A stretch of DNA of 64,000 nt from positions 1-64,000 of the forward strand of contig JAFZNK010000194.1 in assembly GCA_017550965.1 (NCBI GenBank), read 5' to 3'. The position numbers and the translations under genes were made by a program. Below the pieces are notes generated by a model, which was not told the DNA's origin, searched no databases, and worked only from the letters and a program-made list of their open reading frames with translations. Origin of the DNA: Thermoguttaceae bacterium. GTDB lineage: Bacteria; Planctomycetota; Planctomycetia; Pirellulales; Thermoguttaceae. Positions within the stretch are counted from its first letter, which is position 1. The number at the start of each line of letters is the position of its first letter. Of the stretch, positions 61,001-64,000 are shown one piece after another.

Positions 61001-61146
61001 AGTCGGCGGAGGTAAGCTTTTCCGATTGTTGAACGGCTTTCAACGAGACCCCCTGCAATGGGAGGTCGTGAACCTGGTCAGGCGAGAAATCGAGCAGCCA
61101 TAAGCGGTTACTCTTATGTGCCGGGGTTCTCGTTGAGGGCCGTTTT
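61001..61146 (+). ncRNA. ffs: Signal recognition particle RNA (small bacterial type)
   Basis: The SRP RNA binds Ffh and targets nascent membrane proteins. The domain IV core is at about 61076-61099: GGTCAGG, a CGA/TCG stem closed by GAAA, and AGCAGCC, which is the conserved asymmetric loop. The flanks pair over a long helix (GGCTTTCAACGAGA near 61035 with TCTCGTTGAGGGCC near 61127), and the transcript ends in a T run at 61142-61146. The E. coli tetraloop is GGAA; here it is GAAA, also a GNRA loop. An extra 6-bp hairpin lies at the 5' end (61001-61026). The 5' and 3' ends are estimates. Position just before dnaX is the arrangement seen in Bacillus and others. Confidence 0.88.
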
Positions 61147-61265
61147 TCGTTTCTTGCGCGTCTATCGTTTAGACGTCGCGACAGAAACACGGTCGTTTTA
61201 AACAAGAAGTATTGTTTTTGTAGGATCCTGCTCTAGTTTTTCGCGTAAATCTTTGAGGAGTCGCA

Positions 61266-62873
61266 ATGAAACGTTCTCGACAAGAGTCTTCCGGTTCTGA
61301 CGCGTCGGGTTTTCTCTTTGCCGCAAACCCAGAAGAAACGCAAGAAGAAAACAAGACGGAAACCGCGAGTTTATTTGAAGCGACTCAAGGACAAAGTTTA
61401 TTCGAGACGACTCAAGATCAAAGCGTCGAAGATAAAAAGACTGCGAAAAAAGCTCGAAAAGAGTCTAAACCGTCTCAAGAGGAAAACGACTGTCCCGATA
61501 GTTCTTCTTCGGCGGCAGACGAGGTTCCTGACGATTTGTTTGCGACAAGTTCGTCAAAACCGGAGACTATTCCTGAAGATCGCTCCGATGAGAAATCGGA
61601 ACCGACGACTTCCGTCCAAGAGGCAAAAACTTCATATTTGAGCGCTCGGGACGGAGTTAAACCGAGTTCGTACCAGGTTGTGGCGCGACGCTATCGTCCG
61701 CAAACTTTTGACGAACTTATCGGCCAGGAAACTATCGCGCGCGCCTTATCCAACGCCATCGAAACCAATCGCGTCGGTCACGCGTATCTATTCACCGGCG
61801 CGCGCGGGGTCGGCAAAACTTCCTGCGCGCGTATTTTCGCAAAGGCGCTCAACTGCGTCCAAGGGCCGACGACGCGTCCGTGTTTGAAATGCGACAGTTG
61901 CGTAGACGTGGCGACGGGCGACGACGTCGACGTTATTGAAATCGACGGCGCCAGTAATCGCGGAGTCGATGAAATCCGTCAGTTGCGTCAAAACGCGACG
62001 ATCGCTCCGACTCGTTCGCTTTATAAAATATATATCATCGACGAAGTTCACATGCTCACGCGCGAGGCGTTCAACGCTCTTTTAAAAACGCTTGAAGAAC
62101 CGCCCGCTCGCGTTAAATTCATTTTCTGCACCACCGAGCCTAACAAGATTCCGATCACGATTCTGTCCCGATGCCAACGTTTCGATTTCGGAGGAATTAA
62201 CGGCGTTTCCATCGCCAAACGTCTTGCTCAAATAGCGGAACAGGAAGGAGCGCAAGCGGAAGAAGGCGTGTTCGACGTCCTTGCTCGACGCGCCAACGGT
62301 TCGATGCGCGACGCGCAGTCGTTATTGGAACAGCTTTTGTCGTTCGCGCCGAAATTTATCTCTCAGTCCGACGTCCACAATATGCTCGGTTCGGTCGACG
62401 ACGCCAAAATATTCGCCATTCTTGACGCGACCGTTCGTGCAAACGCCGCCGACGCGTTCAAGATTCTCAACGAGGCGGCCGATCAAGGCGTCGATTTCGG
62501 GGCGTTGATCGAACAGGTAATCGGTGTTTTTCGCGACCTAATGGTCGTAGAATGCGGCTGCGGCGTTAAGGAGCTAATGTACTCTCCGGTCGCGCGAATC
62601 GAGGAATTGCGTCTCGTCTCCCAAAAACTCGGAGCGCGGCGAATTCTGGCGTCTTTGCAAGTCCTGGATCAGACGGCTCAACGTATGCGCGTTAGCGCTC
62701 AATCGAGAATTCTCGCGGAACTTGCAATAGCCCGGCTTTGTCAACTGGATTCTTTCCAGAGTATCGAGTCGCTAATCGCTCAACTCAAACAAGGCGCGAT
62801 ACCTAATCTTCGCCTAGAAACGACCTCTCCTTCTTCCGGTTCGCCAGAATCGGAGGAATCAAAAAAAAAATAA
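61266..62873 (+). CDS. dnaX: DNA polymerase III clamp-loader subunit gamma/tau, as encoded (gamma-like form)
   Basis: DnaX is the ATPase of the clamp loader. As written, the frame gives 535 residues ending EESKKK. An acidic Ser/Glu/Lys-rich extension of about 130 residues precedes the AAA+ core, which begins YQVVARRYRPQTFDELIGQ. Walker A is GARGVGKTS, the zinc module has Cys in LNCVQGPTTRPCLKCDSC, Walker B is IYIIDEVHML, and sensor 1 is LSRCQRF. Domain III follows to about residue 500. GAGGAG precedes the ATG by six bases. The frame stops at TAA directly after A10, while an uninterrupted second frame carries a tau-like C-terminus (see next entries). The short form would lack the polymerase- and helicase-binding parts. 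Confidence 0.96.
   Translation: MKRSRQESSGSDASGFLFAANPEETQEENKTETASLFEATQGQSLFETTQDQSVEDKKTAKKARKESKPSQEENDCPDSSSSAADEVPDDLFATSSSKPETIPEDRSDEKSEPTTSVQEAKTSYLSARDGVKPSSYQVVARRYRPQTFDELIGQETIARALSNAIETNRVGHAYLFTGARGVGKTSCARIFAKALNCVQGPTTRPCLKCDSCVDVATGDDVDVIEIDGASNRGVDEIRQLRQNATIAPTRSLYKIYIIDEVHMLTREAFNALLKTLEEPPARVKFIFCTTEPNKIPITILSRCQRFDFGGINGVSIAKRLAQIAEQEGAQAEEGVFDVLARRANGSMRDAQSLLEQLLSFAPKFISQSDVHNMLGSVDDAKIFAILDATVRANAADAFKILNEAADQGVDFGALIEQVIGVFRDLMVVECGCGVKELMYSPVARIEELRLVSQKLGARRILASLQVLDQTAQRMRVSAQSRILAELAIARLCQLDSFQSIESLIAQLKQGAIPNLRLETTSPSSGSPESEESKKK
62852..62873 (+). promoter_or_regulatory. Putative slippage site in dnaX (GGAGGA, A10, TAA)
   Basis: Ten A (62861-62870) follow a GGAGGA element (62852-62857) and precede the TAA stop of the upstream frame. 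Removal of one A, or a +1/-2 ribosomal shift, joins the upstream frame to the downstream frame. The GGAGGA resembles the Shine-Dalgarno-like stimulator of E. coli dnaX frameshifting. A single-base homopolymer error would give the same appearance. Confidence 0.6.
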
Positions 62874-63612
62874 AGACGTCTCTTCTCAGCAGGAGCGACA
62901 ATCTGCGCTGACAGACGATTCGGCGAACAACTGCAAACCGGAAAATCCGGCTCCTCAGAGCGTTTCCAGCGAGAGTCGCGAGGTCGATTCGACGCGACTT
63001 TCCGCGTCTCCAAAAGAACCCGCGAATAACAACGCCGAGTGGCTATTCTATTCCCCGGACGTTTTGACCAAAATCTGGCTGGATTTGACAAAAACGCTGG
63101 AAGAACCCGTCGCGAGCGACGCGGCCTCTTTCGACGTGATTCGCACGGAAAGACCCAATCGTTTCGTCGTTTTATTTGCGAGCGACCGAACTCTCCAACG
63201 AGATTCCTGCGCAAAGAACGAGGAATTAATCGTCGCCAATCTGGAAAAAAGGCTCAATAGTTCCGTTTCTTTGACGTTAGTAATCGATCCGTCGATTTCA
63301 AATCCCTCGTCGGCTAAATCGTCTTTTCGATTCCCACGCCGCGATAATCCGGAAGGCAACGTTCAGTCCTTTCGTCAGACGCCCCAAAACAACGTTTCTC
63401 CTGTCGCTCAGAACGCTTTTTCGGAGAAAAGGAACTACGGGGGCGCCGGTCAAACGCAGCGCGTTAACGCTCAGAATCTAAGACGACAATTTGAACAAAA
63501 CGAAGTCGTTCAGGAAATCAAAGAGGTTTTTGAGGCGGAACTAGGCGAAATCAAGAAATCCGCTTCCAACGCCCAAAACATAGGTTACCCCCGCGAACGC
63601 TATGAAAACTAA
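62874..63612 (+). CDS. dnaX: C-terminal tau-like extension of dnaX, in the shifted frame
   Basis: This frame is open from inside the A tract (codon start at 62863) to the TAA ending at 63612, with no ATG near its beginning and no ribosome-binding site. It is therefore best explained as the second part of dnaX; joined at the A tract, the product would be 781 residues. A Gln/Ser/Pro-rich linker is followed by a globular domain at about 63040-63300. WLDLTKTLEEPVASDAAS, then NRFVVLFASDRTLQRDSC and NLEKRLNSSVSLTLVIDP match the C-terminal domain found in planctomycete DnaX/tau proteins, by my reading. A Gln/Asn-rich tail ends the frame. Its last 11 bases overlap the ATG of the HD gene. Annotation software may call it a separate hypothetical protein from a TTG at 63064. 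Confidence 0.75.
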
Positions 63613-64000
63613 CGGAAGCGAACTTCTCTTTATCCCGGAAATCGTAGGTTTAGACGCTCGTTCGTCGATTATGCGAATTCCGCCCGAACTCGACGTTCCT
63701 CTTACGCCCAGGGTAAGAAAACTTGTTGACTCGCGAGCGTTTCGACGTCTTGCCAATATTTCGCAACTTGGATTTGTGCGTCTGGTATATCCGGGCGCGA
63801 CGCATTCGCGTTTTGAGCATTCTCTTGGAGTTTATCGTCTAACTCTTTTGCTCCTTAAAAGACTCGCTCACGACGAACGTTTTGCAAGCGTCGTAAGCGT
63901 TAAAGAAGCGGAAACGCTCATTCTGGCCGGTCTGCTCCACGACATAGGGCACTTCCCCTACTGCCACTTGCTCGAAGATCTCAATCTTCCCGACGCCAAA
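63602..64000 (+). CDS. HD-domain phosphohydrolase (partial at window edge)
   Basis: The first 133 codons are visible and the frame is open to the window end. Motifs are those of the HD superfamily near the dGTPase/SAMHD1 branch: RLANISQLGFVRLVYPGATHSRFEHSLGVYRL, then LILAGLLHDIGHFPYCH, where His and the HD pair bind the metal. The ATG at 63602 overlaps the dnaX-tau stop by 11 bases, which implies translational coupling and co-transcription with dnaX. It is a separate enzyme. Likely substrates are nucleoside triphosphates or other phosphoesters, but this is inference. The C-terminal half is outside the window. Confidence 0.85.
   Translation, partial: MKTNGSELLFIPEIVGLDARSSIMRIPPELDVPLTPRVRKLVDSRAFRRLANISQLGFVRLVYPGATHSRFEHSLGVYRLTLLLLKRLAHDERFASVVSVKEAETLILAGLLHDIGHFPYCHLLEDLNLPDAK

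Noticed and set aside
1..64000. CRISPR arrays, tRNA or rRNA genes, insertion sequences or prophage
   Set aside because: I read both strands for direct repeats with spacers, tRNA-like cloverleaf motifs, and transposase or integrase genes and found none. Short repeats seen are terminators or promoter elements. I cannot exclude a missed tRNA without a program.

Overview
The window reads as chromosomal DNA of a planctomycete, probably Pirellulales-like and anaerobic or facultative. The lineage call rests on several hallmark proteins: a giant secreted CAP protein with the N-terminal LESRELLA variant of the planctomycete LEPRxLLA signal, a DUF1559-type lipoprotein, an HzsA-related protein with a discoidin domain and two CxxCH haem sites, Tat-exported Gfo/Idh/MocA oxidoreductases, and many secreted hydrolases. 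HydG next to a TM1266-type regulator points to [FeFe]-hydrogenase metabolism, and fliO-fliP-fliQ to a flagellum. No tRNA, rRNA, CRISPR array, insertion sequence or prophage was recognised. Genes are dense on both strands and base composition looks even throughout.

Layout. 1-10.5 kb: exonuclease-ROK kinase pair, efp and a divergent epmB, uvrC, a secreted phosphodiesterase, a pseudouridine synthase, a Ser/Thr kinase and rnc. 10.5-12.9 kb: hydG with its small regulator, then a 540-bp gene-poor stretch holding an orphan promoter. 12.9-27 kb: an accessory block of secreted proteins (FGE-fold protein, CAP giant, C69 peptidase, two tandem Tat-exported metallophosphoesterases, beta-helix protein, beta-propeller), with riboflavin synthase among them. 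27-34 kb: purM, rsmG, a DUF1559 lipoprotein and a GT4 glycosyltransferase. 33.5-38.9 kb: sugar oxidoreductase plus isomerase, twin GNAT-like proteins and a nitroreductase. 39-47 kb: YchF-like GTPase, zinc-ribbon coiled coil, RNA methyltransferase, fliQ/P/O, and an aroB-comEA-like-zinc protease operon. 47-53 kb: gingipain-like C25 protease, S41 protease and a GH109-like protein. 53-61 kb: leuC-leuD-nadK, an esterase and the HzsA-related protein. 61-64 kb: SRP RNA, dnaX and an HD hydrolase cut by the window edge.

The most notable observation is in dnaX. The frame encoding the AAA+ clamp-loader core stops at a run of ten A immediately followed by TAA. A second, start-less frame resumes without interruption and carries a plausible tau-type C-terminal domain, and it ends overlapping the next gene's start codon. 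One fewer A would join the two into a 781-residue tau protein. This fits programmed slippage at an A tract, but a homopolymer sequencing error must be excluded. Other points: UvrC lacks the C-terminal helix-hairpin-helix domain, RNase III has Asn at a normally acidic metal-site position, FliP and RsmG carry long extra segments, and a promoter near 12.7 kb drives no obvious gene.

Start codons were chosen from ribosome-binding sites, signal peptides and family lengths. Promoters and terminators were found by eye from hexamer spacing and perfect inverted repeats, and none is experimentally supported here.
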